Shown here in pieces: positions 1-7,250 of a stretch of DNA of 64,000 nt. The stretch spans positions 149,539 through 213,538 of the forward strand of contig NZ_JAUFQB010000010.1 of the NCBI RefSeq assembly GCF_030409525.1. Reading direction: 5' to 3'. The number at the start of each line of letters is the position of its first letter. Position 1 is the first letter of the stretch. The notes beneath the pieces are model-generated. The model saw nothing but the letters and a program-made list of their open reading frames with translations. It was not told the origin of the DNA and made no database searches. Origin of the DNA: Kaistella yonginensis. Its GTDB lineage: Bacteria > Bacteroidota > Bacteroidia > Flavobacteriales > Weeksellaceae. Position numbers and translations under genes: made by a program.

Positions 1-2
1 TC

Positions 3-443
3 GGTAGTACGAAAGCTCAAATGACCGTACATAAAATGGTTCATGTGGGTTACGTATACCAAAACCAAAATTTTGCAGAACTCGGTGGCCGTTTACTCTT
101 TCTACAAAATGATGATGTTATTTACCGCTTGGGTGCAGCCGGAATGATGGGAAGTGTCAACGGAAAATTCGCTATCATACCTAAGATTCAGGCAGATATT
201 CTTCTGAATTTTGAAAGGAATGTTGATTTATACCATTCTATCTACTTTGTCGCAGGAGCAGAAACCACCACGAAATATTTCGCACCCAAAGCCGGAGTAA
301 CTTTGTTTGGGGTCATAGATTTAACAGGAGGTTATGCATTTTCAATCGATAAAGCTGGTCTCAACGGTAAAGAGATGAAAGGTGTCAACGTAAATTTTAC
401 GATTAATCTACCATTAGTCATGCTTCACGATTTATTAAAATGA
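3..443 (+). CDS. Probable outer-membrane/secreted protein, 3' part only
   Basis: The reading frame is open to the left edge of the window, so the 5' end is missing. The first visible residues (GSTKAQ) look like the end of a signal peptide cut after Ala-Gln, which suggests that only 10-20 codons are lost and that the ATG at 21 is not the true start. The rest, about 140 residues, alternates polar and hydrophobic residues with many Gly and aromatic positions, as in small outer-membrane beta-barrels. I do not recognise a family. It is followed by about 180 bp without a gene before the sigma factor. Function unknown. Confidence 0.6.
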   Translation, partial: GSTKAQMTVHKMVHVGYVYQNQNFAELGGRLLFLQNDDVIYRLGAAGMMGSVNGKFAIIPKIQADILLNFERNVDLYHSIYFVAGAETTTKYFAPKAGVTLFGVIDLTGGYAFSIDKAGLNGKEMKGVNVNFTINLPLVMLHDLLK

Positions 444-559
444 TTATTTTGCAATTTTTTATTAATTAGTTAACAGAGTATTAACTTTTTTACTAATTTA
501 GCCACTCACAATAAAGCCAATTTTATAGATCATATAACTCTATCAGTTTATTAATAACG

Positions 560-596
560 GAATTTTCCTAGCCCAGATCATGAGGGGCGAGAATTC
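560..596 (+). other. Imperfect hairpin in the leader of the sigma factor gene
   Basis: The arm at 560-574 pairs with the arm at 585-596: eight outer pairs, a three-base bulge, then four G:C pairs around a ten-base loop. It ends 24 bp before the start codon of the ECF sigma gene and has no U-tract, so it is not a classical terminator. It may shape translation or stability of that mRNA. The rest of the 444-620 gap is AT-rich with nothing else I can support. Confidence 0.35.
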
Positions 597-620
597 TTGG
601 ATTAAATTAAGAAAAGAGTT

Positions 621-1211
621 ATGCATAAAAATACAGATAGTTGGCTGATTTCAAGTTTCAAAAATGGGGACGAAAAAGCGCTAGCCATACTCATTGAAAG
701 ACATCAGAAAGAAATTTTTACCTTTATTTTTTATAAGTTAATGGATGAAAGCTTGGCCAATGATATTTTCCAAGATACGTTCATGAAAATAATTGTTACC
801 TTAAAAGAAGGCCGCTATAATGAAGAAGGGAAATTTGTTTTGTGGGCAAAGAGAATTGCTCATAACCTGGTCATCGATCACTTTCGCTTAAAAGCCAAAC
901 ATAACAAAGTCTCAGAAACCTCTTACGACAATGAAGAATTTTCAATTTTCGACCTCATTTCTGTGCAAGAAGAAAATATTGAAGAGCAATTGGTAAGTCG
1001 GCAAATTCAAGAAGATTTGATGAGAATGCTCGATTATCTGCCAAAAAATCAGCAAGAAGTAATAAAATTGCGCTTTTTTGATGGTTTGTCTTTCAAAGAA
1101 ATCGCCGATCAAACCGATTCCAGTATCAACACTACGCTGGGTAGGGTACGCTACGCTTTAATTAATTTGAGAAAAATTATGGAAGAACATCAAATTATTT
1201 TAACCAGATAA
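621..1211 (+). CDS. RNA polymerase sigma factor, ECF (sigma-70) family
   Basis: A 196-residue alternative sigma factor. Region 2 (about residues 24-95) carries the core-binding and -10-melting helices, including DIFQDTFMKI and the WAKRIAHNLVIDHFR segment. Region 4 (about 133-190) has the helix-turn-helix LSFKEIADQTDSSINTTLGRVR. There is no region 1 or 3, as expected of group 4 factors. No anti-sigma factor is visible: the next gene is a 44-residue basic protein and then a HAD phosphatase. The control mechanism and regulon cannot be read from the sequence. The ATG at 621 has the A-rich upstream region usual here. Confidence 0.9.
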   Translation: MHKNTDSWLISSFKNGDEKALAILIERHQKEIFTFIFYKLMDESLANDIFQDTFMKIIVTLKEGRYNEEGKFVLWAKRIAHNLVIDHFRLKAKHNKVSETSYDNEEFSIFDLISVQEENIEEQLVSRQIQEDLMRMLDYLPKNQQEVIKLRFFDGLSFKEIADQTDSSINTTLGRVRYALINLRKIMEEHQIILTR

Positions 1212-1252
1212 TAATATGCAAAATCTTTCGTTTTTAGTTAAATATTTCGCGT

Positions 1253-1387
1253 ATGAAAAATAATTACACTTTAAATGAAAGACAATTGAGACCAAAGAAA
1301 CAAACCATTGATTTTCTCTTAAGCTATTCCAAAAGTATTCAAGCTATAAAATTGAAATCAAAAACCTACCTTGTTTCAACCAATTAA
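1253..1387 (+). CDS. Small basic hypothetical protein, 44 aa
   Basis: A short frame with an ATG at 1253 and a stop at 1385-1387. The product is lysine-rich (starts MKNNYTLNERQLRPKKQTID, ends KSKTYLVSTN) with a central FLLSYSKSIQAIKL segment, and has no signal peptide or membrane segment. It begins 41 bp after the sigma factor stop, on the same strand. Its composition is protein-like rather than random AT-rich translation, and I recall similar tiny basic proteins in flavobacterial genomes, though I cannot name a family. It might be co-expressed with the sigma factor. Function unknown. Confidence 0.55.
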   Translation: MKNNYTLNERQLRPKKQTIDFLLSYSKSIQAIKLKSKTYLVSTN

Positions 1388-1399
1388 TCTTTATTTCCT

Positions 1400-1407
1400 T
1401 AAATTTG
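1400..1407 (+). promoter_or_regulatory. TAnnTTTG -7 box for the HAD phosphatase gene
   Basis: TAAATTTG matches the Bacteroidota -7 consensus TAnnTTTG. It lies six bases before the chosen ATG (1414), so the transcript would have almost no leader. No convincing -33 TTG at 19-21 bp is seen. Confidence 0.5.
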
Positions 1408-1413
1408 TGCTGT

Positions 1414-2109
1414 ATGAAAATTCAGCACCTTTTTTTTGACCTCGACAATACCCTTTGGGACCACCGCGGAAATGCTTTTTTAACTTTAAAGGAAATTTTT
1501 AAAAGACAAGAAGTCCGCGATAAGTATAATTTGGATTTTGATGATTTCCATCGGGAATACTTCACCATCAATGAGCGACTTTGGGAGCAAATTCGTGATG
1601 GCGAAATAGATAAAGAATATTTAAGAAAACACCGGTTTTACGATTCTTTCTTGTTTTTTGGAATTGATGATTTTGAATTAGCACAAGCTTTTGAACGCAA
1701 TTTCTTAGATGAAATCCTGAATTATAATGATTTGGTAGAAGGCGCTTTCGAAATATTAGAATACCTGCACGATAAAGGCTACAAAATGCATATTCTTTCC
1801 AATGGTTTTCAAGAAGTCACCCATAAAAAATGTGAACTTTCTGGAATTCAAAACTATTTTGAAACCATTACCAGCGCTGATGAAATCAATATTAGAAAGC
1901 CGAAACCAGAGATTTACAAGTATGCTTTGGACAAAGCCGGAGTTACCGCTGCAGAATCATTAATGATCGGTGACGACTGGATTGCTGATGTGGAAGGTGC
2001 AAAATCCTTTGGCCTAAGCGTTATTTATTTTGATGTCTTCGATGATAAATTTGAAGCTGATGAGGTGAAAGTCATTAAAAAATTAATAGAATTAAGAGAT
2101 CATTTATAA
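1414..2109 (+). CDS. YjjG family noncanonical pyrimidine nucleotidase (HAD superfamily)
   Basis: A 231-residue haloacid-dehalogenase-fold phosphatase. Motif I is FFDLDNTLWDH near the N-terminus (nucleophile Asp and acid/base Asp). Motif II is the Ser in ILSNGF, motif III the Lys in RKPKPEIY, and motif IV the acidic pair in IGDDWIADVEGA. A helical cap lies between motifs I and II. YjjG-type enzymes dephosphorylate (non)canonical pyrimidine nucleoside monophosphates as house-cleaning; the exact substrate here is inferred. The frame extends upstream to a TTG at 1405, but the ATG at 1414 gives the usual MKIQHLFFDLDNTL start. It converges on trpS across a shared terminator. Confidence 0.85.
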   Translation: MKIQHLFFDLDNTLWDHRGNAFLTLKEIFKRQEVRDKYNLDFDDFHREYFTINERLWEQIRDGEIDKEYLRKHRFYDSFLFFGIDDFELAQAFERNFLDEILNYNDLVEGAFEILEYLHDKGYKMHILSNGFQEVTHKKCELSGIQNYFETITSADEINIRKPKPEIYKYALDKAGVTAAESLMIGDDWIADVEGAKSFGLSVIYFDVFDDKFEADEVKVIKKLIELRDHL

Positions 2110-2112
2110 GCA

Positions 2113-2143
2113 AAAACCTTTCCGAGTGGGAAAGGTTTTTTTT
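2113..2143. terminator. Bidirectional intrinsic terminator between yjjG-like gene and trpS
   Basis: A perfect 11-bp stem (2113-2123 with 2129-2139), a 5-base loop and a run of T on the plus strand, with A residues on the other side. It sits between the two convergent stop codons and can serve both. Confidence 0.85.
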
Positions 2144-2154
2144 GAGTTCTTCAA

Positions 2155-3123
2155 TTAAACGCCAACACTTTTTCGAACCCGACTTAAGGTTTCCAAAGCG
2201 ATCACTCGCGTTTTAGCAGCGCCTTCCTGTAGCTTTTCTTCCAGTTCTGGCAAGTTGTTCATATAATAGGTGAACAGTTCTCTTTCCTTTTCAAATCGGT
2301 TTAGAATCAAATGCAATAATTCTGTTTTTGCATGACCATAACCGAAGTTTCCGGCCAGGTATTTTTGTCTTAAAACTTCTGTTTGTTCAGCACTTGCGAT
2401 TAATTCGTACAAAGCGAAAATTTTGTCGGTCTCTGGATCTTTCGGATCTTCTAGTGATTTAGAATCCGTTTCAATTGCCATGACCTGTTTTTTTAATTCC
2501 TTTTCGGGTAAGAAAATATTAATAATATTGCCTCTTGATTTCGACATTTTTTGGCCATCAGTTCCCGGTACATATTTGGTGTCTTCTTGTAATTTGGCCT
2601 GGGGCAAAACAAATACTTCTCCCATTTGATGGTTGAATCTGGCACCCATATCTCTTGCCATTTCCAAATGCTGCAACTGATCTTTTCCGACCGGCACAAT
2701 TTCGGCATCATACAACAAAATATCAGCAGCCATTAAAACCGGATAGGTAAACAGACCTGCATTAACATCATCCAAACGGTCAGCTTTATCTTTAAAAGAG
2801 TGCGCCAAAGTCAACCGTTGATACGGAAAAAAGCAGGATAAATACCACGTTAATTCACACGTTTCCGCAATGTCACTTTGTCTGTAAAAAAATGTTTTGT
2901 TGGTGTCCAAACCACACGCAAGCCAAGCTGCGGCGATTTCATAGGTGTTTTGCTTTAGTTCTTCTGCATTTTTAATCTGTGTTAATGAATGCAGGTTGGC
3001 GATAAATAAAAAAGATTCGTTTTCTGGTTTTTTAGACAGGTCGATGGCAGGAATAATTGCTCCTAGTAAATTCCCTAAATGCGGTGTTCCCGTGGCTTGT
3101 ATGCCGGTAAGTATTCTGGACAT
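2155..3123 (-). CDS. trpS: Tryptophan--tRNA ligase
   Basis: A 322-residue class Ic aminoacyl-tRNA synthetase that charges tRNA-Trp in the cytoplasm. The N-terminus ILTGIQATGTPHLGNLLGA holds the HIGH-type signature as PHLGN, and GQKMSKSRGN is the KMSKS loop around residue 195. The length is normal for bacterial TrpRS. The ATG at 3123 is preceded by a TATTTTTG box 22 bp upstream. It is transcribed alone and ends at the shared terminator. Confidence 0.97.
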   Translation of the reverse strand: MSRILTGIQATGTPHLGNLLGAIIPAIDLSKKPENESFLFIANLHSLTQIKNAEELKQNTYEIAAAWLACGLDTNKTFFYRQSDIAETCELTWYLSCFFPYQRLTLAHSFKDKADRLDDVNAGLFTYPVLMAADILLYDAEIVPVGKDQLQHLEMARDMGARFNHQMGEVFVLPQAKLQEDTKYVPGTDGQKMSKSRGNIINIFLPEKELKKQVMAIETDSKSLEDPKDPETDKIFALYELIASAEQTEVLRQKYLAGNFGYGHAKTELLHLILNRFEKERELFTYYMNNLPELEEKLQEGAAKTRVIALETLSRVRKSVGV

Positions 3124-3145
3124 GGTTTTTGTTGTAATTTAAAAG

Positions 3146-3153
3146 CAAAAATA
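3146..3153 (-). promoter_or_regulatory. TAnnTTTG -7 box for trpS
   Basis: Read on the minus strand this is TATTTTTG, 22 bp before the trpS ATG. A -33 element is not clear. Confidence 0.5.
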
Positions 3154-3192
3154 CAAAACTAAAGGTCGTTTGGCAAGCCTCAATTTTTTGGT

Positions 3193-4329
3193 TTACACGA
3201 TTTGTTTTGCTTTTGCCATTGTTTCTAATATTTTCTTTTGGCGCAGGTTCTTTTTCTTGAGCTTGATAATTTTCTGAAGGATAAAAAATAAGATGGCAAA
3301 AGCAAAAACCAGCGTTAACACTTCATAAAGTCTGAACTTTTTTTGAACCTTAGAATTTAGCTCTCGTTGTTCCAGTTCTTGCGTGTTCAAATATCTGTTT
3401 AAAGATTTTAATTCATTTTGTTCTAAGTTTTTCTGAATCGCTAAGTATTTTGTATTATAATGCTGAAATTTTTCAAAATTATTTATCGCCAGATTGCTGC
3501 TTGCCAAAAGCCTGTAGAGGCCTTCATTTAAAACCAAATCTCCGCTTGATTCTGCAAGTTTTTCTGCGCGATATAAGACGGTAAGGGCTTCTTTATAAAA
3601 ATGATTCAGGAATAAGCTTTCACCCTGACCTTTCAACGCATAGGCTTCTAAGCTGTTTGTTTTGGAGTCTTTTGCAAAATTTTCTGCCTTTTTAAAATCG
3701 ATGGCTGCCTCTTGAAATTTTAACAAATCCAGATAACAGTTTCCCATATTATAGTAGATGATGCTTAAATTAGCCAATGTTTTTGAATCTGCTTTTAACT
3801 CATGAAAATTTTGGGCAGCGAGTTTAAACTTTTTCAATTCCAAATCAGGATTTGATTGGTTCCTATAAATCATGCCGTGTACCGCACTATTAAAGGCGGA
3901 GTAGAAGACCCGGTCTTTGTCGCCAAATGGCAGTTTTTCTGTTAAAACCAAGGCCCGATCTAAACTTTCCAATGCCTTATCGTACAATTCCATTTGTTGG
4001 TATTGAACGGCTACCGAATTTAAAATTTTAATTTTAGTGGTGATTAGGGTCGTGGTGTTGATGAGATCCGTTGCTTTTAAAATATAAAATAAGGAGCTGT
4101 CATTATTTCTTTTTGCAATATACGCATTGGAAATGAGCATATAAAGATGTGCCCTTTCATCTGCTTTCTTTTCTTGTAGAAGTAGTTTTTCGACAATTTT
4201 TATGGTTTCTTCGGGCTGATCATAGATGATTTCCTTTGCCCGCTTTCGTAAAGAATCGGTAGGGTTTTGCGCGCTTACGGCTAAAGAAAACGAACAGAGC
4301 AATAAAAGAAAAATTTTAATTCTGATCAT
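3193..4329 (-). CDS. TPR-repeat membrane protein lacking a DNA-binding domain
   Basis: 378 residues: signal peptide (cleavage near SAQ at about residue 20), a helical tetratricopeptide array (about 25-310), one membrane segment (about 335-355) and a short basic tail ending KAKQIV. This is the layout of the flavobacterial TPR-TM-AraC regulators, such as the gene directly upstream, but the chain stops about 20 residues after the membrane segment where the AraC domain would begin. Its ATG overlaps the stop of the upstream gene (ATGA, 4326-4329), so the two are translationally coupled. It is either a truncated paralogue or a dedicated partner. No AraC-like remnant is visible in the 70 bp downstream. 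Confidence 0.75.
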   Translation of the reverse strand: MIRIKIFLLLLCSFSLAVSAQNPTDSLRKRAKEIIYDQPEETIKIVEKLLLQEKKADERAHLYMLISNAYIAKRNNDSSLFYILKATDLINTTTLITTKIKILNSVAVQYQQMELYDKALESLDRALVLTEKLPFGDKDRVFYSAFNSAVHGMIYRNQSNPDLELKKFKLAAQNFHELKADSKTLANLSIIYYNMGNCYLDLLKFQEAAIDFKKAENFAKDSKTNSLEAYALKGQGESLFLNHFYKEALTVLYRAEKLAESSGDLVLNEGLYRLLASSNLAINNFEKFQHYNTKYLAIQKNLEQNELKSLNRYLNTQELEQRELNSKVQKKFRLYEVLTLVFAFAILFFILQKIIKLKKKNLRQKKILETMAKAKQIV

Positions 4330-5843
4330 AATGCTTGATTTCTTAACGTTTGTAGGTATTCATTTGGAGACATACCCGTAACCGATTTAAAAATATTGGT
4401 GAATGCACTGTGCGAGGTAAATCCTCCGATTTCTGCAATGTAGCTGATTTTGTATTGTAGATAGCTTGAATCGGTCGATAAAAGATGCGTGATATATTTA
4501 ATCCGCAACTCATTAATATACGCATTGAAGTTTTTGTCTTTGTACGTATTAATGATTTCTGAAAGATATTTGGTGTTCGTTTCCAGTTCTACGGCAAGGT
4601 TTGCCAGTGACATATTATTATCTAAATATTTTTTTGAATCCTCAAACTGGTTGAGTTTTTCAAGCAGTTCAAGTTCTTTTTCTTTTGGAATATTAAGCGG
4701 TTTTCGGCTAAAATCTTTGGTTTTTATTGGAGCAGAACTTAAGCGTAAATACGGAATCCTAAGCGATCTAAAAAACCGTATTTGTTTAAAAAGACTTTTA
4801 CTGCTGTTTATTTCCCGGAATAAAAAATAGACAGAAACGGAAATAAGCAATAGCGAAACCCCAATGAGATACAGAAGTTGTGTTTTATGTTTTTGAAAAA
4901 TATCTTTGTTGTTTTCAGCAGTTAATTTACTGCTAAGCTGTATAAGTTCCCGCCGTGCATCCTTTTTTTGACTTTCTAAATTTTTCGAACTTTCTTCGAA
5001 TCTGCTGGTATACCACTGGTACTTTTCATTTTGATTGGCAACAAGATAACTCTTGGATAAATCCATAAAGAGACTGTTTTTCAACGGTTCATAACTTGTT
5101 CCCTCCAACGCTTTTAGTGAGCTTTCTAAACAGGTGATTGATTCCTTGTAATTTTGTTCTTCAAAAAACAAATGGCCGCGAAACTCTTGGGTTAAAGCAA
5201 ATAAATAGGTTGCTCTAGGTAACGCATCCAACGAATAAAACAACTGATTGGCTTGTTTTTTCGCCTGACCAAATTGGCCATTTAGTAATAATATATTGGC
5301 GGCGATAAGTTCATTTTCTTTCAGAATAAGAGTCGCAGTAGTATTTTTATTCAGAAGATTTGAGCTTTTAGAAATGCTTTTTTTTGCGGCCTTTAAATCC
5401 TTAAGAGCGATGAAGTTCTTTGCTTGTAATTGGTAGAGTTGCGCCAGCCATAGACTATTCTGCGGGGGATTTTTTGCAGATACTGCCGTTTCAATTATTT
5501 TTGCGGTTTGCTCATAAAGATTTAAACTGTAAAATTCCCGTGCTAAAACCAATCGGATGAGAAGCTCTCGTTGAGGTTTTTGCAAGCTGGATTTTTCAAA
5601 ACTAATGCGCACGGATTCCAAATAATTTCCTTTCAACAAATAGGCTTGTGCTAGAATATCTTTGATGATGAGCTGCTCCTCTTCAGTCCGGATTTCCTCT
5701 GCGGCATGGATCGCAACATCTGGATTCTCATATAACTTTGCAAAACTATTTTCTACCCGCAATCTGAAATCAGGTGGAGATTGCGCCAAAAATAAATTGG
5801 AGCCTAGCAGAAGGAATACAAATATTCGTAGAAAATGCGACAT
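4326..5843 (-). CDS. TPR-transmembrane-AraC type transcriptional regulator
   Basis: 505 residues. A signal peptide (about 1-20) is followed by a TPR-like helical region (about 25-290), a membrane segment (LLYLIGVSLLLISVSVYFLF, about 325-345) and a C-terminal AraC-type domain (about 390-500). The AraC domain has the paired helix-turn-helix segments MSLANLAVELETNTKYLSEI and ISYIAEIGGFTSHSAFTNIF, followed by the usual GMSPNEYL. Family members sense through the periplasmic TPR part and bind DNA through the AraC part. The inducer is unknown. It is first in a two-gene operon with the domain-less paralogue. A TAATTTTG box ends only four bases before the ATG, so the mRNA may be leaderless. Confidence 0.85.
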   Translation of the reverse strand: MSHFLRIFVFLLLGSNLFLAQSPPDFRLRVENSFAKLYENPDVAIHAAEEIRTEEEQLIIKDILAQAYLLKGNYLESVRISFEKSSLQKPQRELLIRLVLAREFYSLNLYEQTAKIIETAVSAKNPPQNSLWLAQLYQLQAKNFIALKDLKAAKKSISKSSNLLNKNTTATLILKENELIAANILLLNGQFGQAKKQANQLFYSLDALPRATYLFALTQEFRGHLFFEEQNYKESITCLESSLKALEGTSYEPLKNSLFMDLSKSYLVANQNEKYQWYTSRFEESSKNLESQKKDARRELIQLSSKLTAENNKDIFQKHKTQLLYLIGVSLLLISVSVYFLFREINSSKSLFKQIRFFRSLRIPYLRLSSAPIKTKDFSRKPLNIPKEKELELLEKLNQFEDSKKYLDNNMSLANLAVELETNTKYLSEIINTYKDKNFNAYINELRIKYITHLLSTDSSYLQYKISYIAEIGGFTSHSAFTNIFKSVTGMSPNEYLQTLRNQAL

Positions 5844-5847
5844 CGAA

Positions 5848-5855
5848 CAAAATTA
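5848..5855 (-). promoter_or_regulatory. TAnnTTTG -7 box for the TPR-AraC operon
   Basis: On the minus strand TAATTTTG, ending four bases before the ATG at 5843. The start site would lie at or next to the start codon, implying a leaderless transcript. Confidence 0.45.
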
Positions 5856-5921
5856 ATCTATTTTAAGATGTTTTCTAGATTTTTTTAAGACCCAAATAAT
5901 GGGCTTTTCATTTGGTTTATT

Positions 5922-6068
5922 TTACTGAATGTTATAGAATCTCAACAAATAATCGGATTCGTAATCTTTGGTTGGTTGAACGATTATGTAATTCGCCCAG
6001 AATGTAAATAAAATTCCCAATACGGTAAGTATCAGGAATGTTATGGGTGTTTTATTAAATAGTTTCAT
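5922..6068 (-). CDS. Small single-span membrane protein, 48 aa
   Basis: A short frame: ATG at 6066-6068, TAA at 5922-5924. The product starts MKLFNKTPITF, continues with a hydrophobic stretch (about residues 10-30, with a Trp near its end) and ends with a polar YESDYLLRFYNIQ tail. It begins 10 bp after the lspA stop on the same strand, as the last gene of the ileS-lspA run. The clean basic-hydrophobic-polar layout supports a real inner-membrane microprotein. I do not recognise a family. Confidence 0.6.
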   Translation of the reverse strand: MKLFNKTPITFLILTVLGILFTFWANYIIVQPTKDYESDYLLRFYNIQ

Positions 6069-6078
6069 TTAGTCCTAT

Positions 6079-6717
6079 TTAAAAATCCAAGCCATTTGGC
6101 AAAGCTTTTTTTCTGAAAATCAATAGTAATGCAGCGCCCACGGTAATTGCAGAATCGGCTACATTAAAAATATATTTAAAAAATTCAATATGTTTTCCGC
6201 CGATTAAAGGCCAGCTTTCTGGCACGTACCAGTCAACCAAAGGAAAATGTAACATGTCGACCACGCACCCTTTCATAAAGCTAGAATAACCCTCCCCAAT
6301 AGGAACGACTTTCGAAATACCACCATATTCGATCCAGCGACTGATGCTTTCATCATAAACAGTACCACTGTCGAAGAGCATTCCGTAAAACATTCCATCG
6401 ATTAAATTACCGATGGCACCGGCAAAAATCATGGCCATTGGGATGAGTAAATAATTGCTCGCACCTTCTTTCAGCCATTTGTTAAATAAATAAACCATAC
6501 CGCCAATTAGAAAAACGCGCACAATTACAAGTGCATATTTTCCCAATAAACCACCGAAATGAAAGCCATAAGCCATGCCGGGATTTTCTACAAAAGTTAA
6601 TTTAAAACCAGGAAATACAGGAATGCTTTCGCCTAAATTAAAATGCGTTTTGATATAAAATTTAGAAACCTGATCGATTAAGAGAATGATAAAGGTAATT
6701 AATGCTATTTTCTTCAT
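6079..6717 (-). CDS. lspA: Lipoprotein signal peptidase (signal peptidase II)
   Basis: 212 residues, an inner-membrane aspartyl protease that cleaves prolipoproteins before the lipid-modified Cys. Visible family motifs are DQVSKFY in the first helix, ENPGMAYG, GAIGNLIDGM, VVDMLHFP and FNVADSAI; the Asp residues in the last two are the expected catalytic pair. It is longer than the 160-170 residues usual in proteobacteria because of an extra segment (about 118-150) between GNLIDGM and VVDML. Such an insert appears usual in Bacteroidota. It overlaps the preceding 66-aa gene by one base and sits in the ileS-led run. Confidence 0.95.
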   Translation of the reverse strand: MKKIALITFIILLIDQVSKFYIKTHFNLGESIPVFPGFKLTFVENPGMAYGFHFGGLLGKYALVIVRVFLIGGMVYLFNKWLKEGASNYLLIPMAMIFAGAIGNLIDGMFYGMLFDSGTVYDESISRWIEYGGISKVVPIGEGYSSFMKGCVVDMLHFPLVDWYVPESWPLIGGKHIEFFKYIFNVADSAITVGAALLLIFRKKALPNGLDF

Positions 6718-6917
6718 TACAAATCGTTCTTTGGTTTATCCTTGAAATTTCTGGCAGGTTTTGCTGATTTATTTGCGGGTGATTTCGATTCGGATTTTGG
6801 AGCAGCATGATGATTTCTCGTATGAAATTTTTCATATTTTATGCCCATATCTTTCATGACACTTTTCAGTGCATTAAGTTCCATTTGATTTTTAGGATGT
6901 ACAATTAGGGATTCCAT
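6717..6917 (-). CDS. Small hypothetical protein, 66 aa (DUF2683-like)
   Basis: The N-terminal half (MESLIVHPKNQMELNALKSV, then MKDMGIKYEKF) resembles the small Bacteroidota proteins annotated DUF2683 or antitoxin-like, which begin MESLIVHPKN. The second half is a Lys/Pro/Ser-rich low-complexity tail without predicted fold. It lies between the 82-aa protein (2-bp gap) and lspA (1-bp overlap), so it is co-translated with them. No toxin gene is next to it, so a toxin-antitoxin role is not supported. Function unknown. Confidence 0.65.
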   Translation of the reverse strand: MESLIVHPKNQMELNALKSVMKDMGIKYEKFHTRNHHAAPKSESKSPANKSAKPARNFKDKPKNDL

Positions 6918-6919
6918 TT

Positions 6920-7168
6920 TTATTTTATTTTTTTTGAAAGTTCGTCGAGTCGTTTTCTCTCTTCTGTTGAAAGATCTTTTAATCCGTTTTTTCCTATTTT
7001 GCTCAGGATTTTATCAATTTCATTTTCACGTTCTTTTTTTTCAGTATTAAACTGATCGTCGATCGTTACATATTTTTCTTTATTCGGCACGAATTTATGC
7101 TTCAGATCTTTTCGAAAAAAATAGATCAAGATAACCGCTACTGCCAGGATGATAAGAATAGTGTTCAT
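6920..7168 (-). CDS. Small membrane-anchored protein, 82 aa, DUF6576-like C-terminus
   Basis: One N-terminal membrane helix (NTILIILAVAVILIYFF), then a basic hinge and a charged helical tail. The segment EIDKILSKIGKNGLKDLSTE followed by ERKRLDELSKK resembles the short helical tail (DUF6576) found at the end of Bacteroidota rhomboid proteins. Here it is detached from any rhomboid domain. It stands between the DksA-like gene and the 66-aa gene. A strong palindrome lies just upstream of its start. Role unknown. Confidence 0.6.
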   Translation of the reverse strand: MNTILIILAVAVILIYFFRKDLKHKFVPNKEKYVTIDDQFNTEKKERENEIDKILSKIGKNGLKDLSTEERKRLDELSKKIK

Positions 7169-7187
7169 GAATTAAAATGATAAATGC

Positions 7188-7225
7188 ACAAAGTATTCTG
7201 TGTAAAATTACACAGCGCACTTTGT
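7188..7225. repeat. Nested perfect inverted repeat in the ileS-lspA run
   Basis: The inner arms CTGTGTAA and TTACACAG (7198-7205, 7208-7215) are perfect complements around AA. They are flanked by a second pair, ACAAAGT and ACTTTGT (7188-7194, 7219-7225), with three unpaired bases on each side. It lies in the 82-bp gap between the DksA-like gene and the 82-aa gene. No U-run follows, so it is not a standard terminator. The inner core has the TGTG-N8-CACA spacing of a CRP-family site. Confidence 0.6.
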
Positions 7226-7250
7226 ACATTATTCGTGGAATACGATGAAT

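Noticed and set aside
6717..6917. A toxin-antitoxin role for the 66-aa DUF2683-like gene
   Set aside because: No toxin-like gene is adjacent; it sits in a housekeeping run between a membrane protein gene and lspA.
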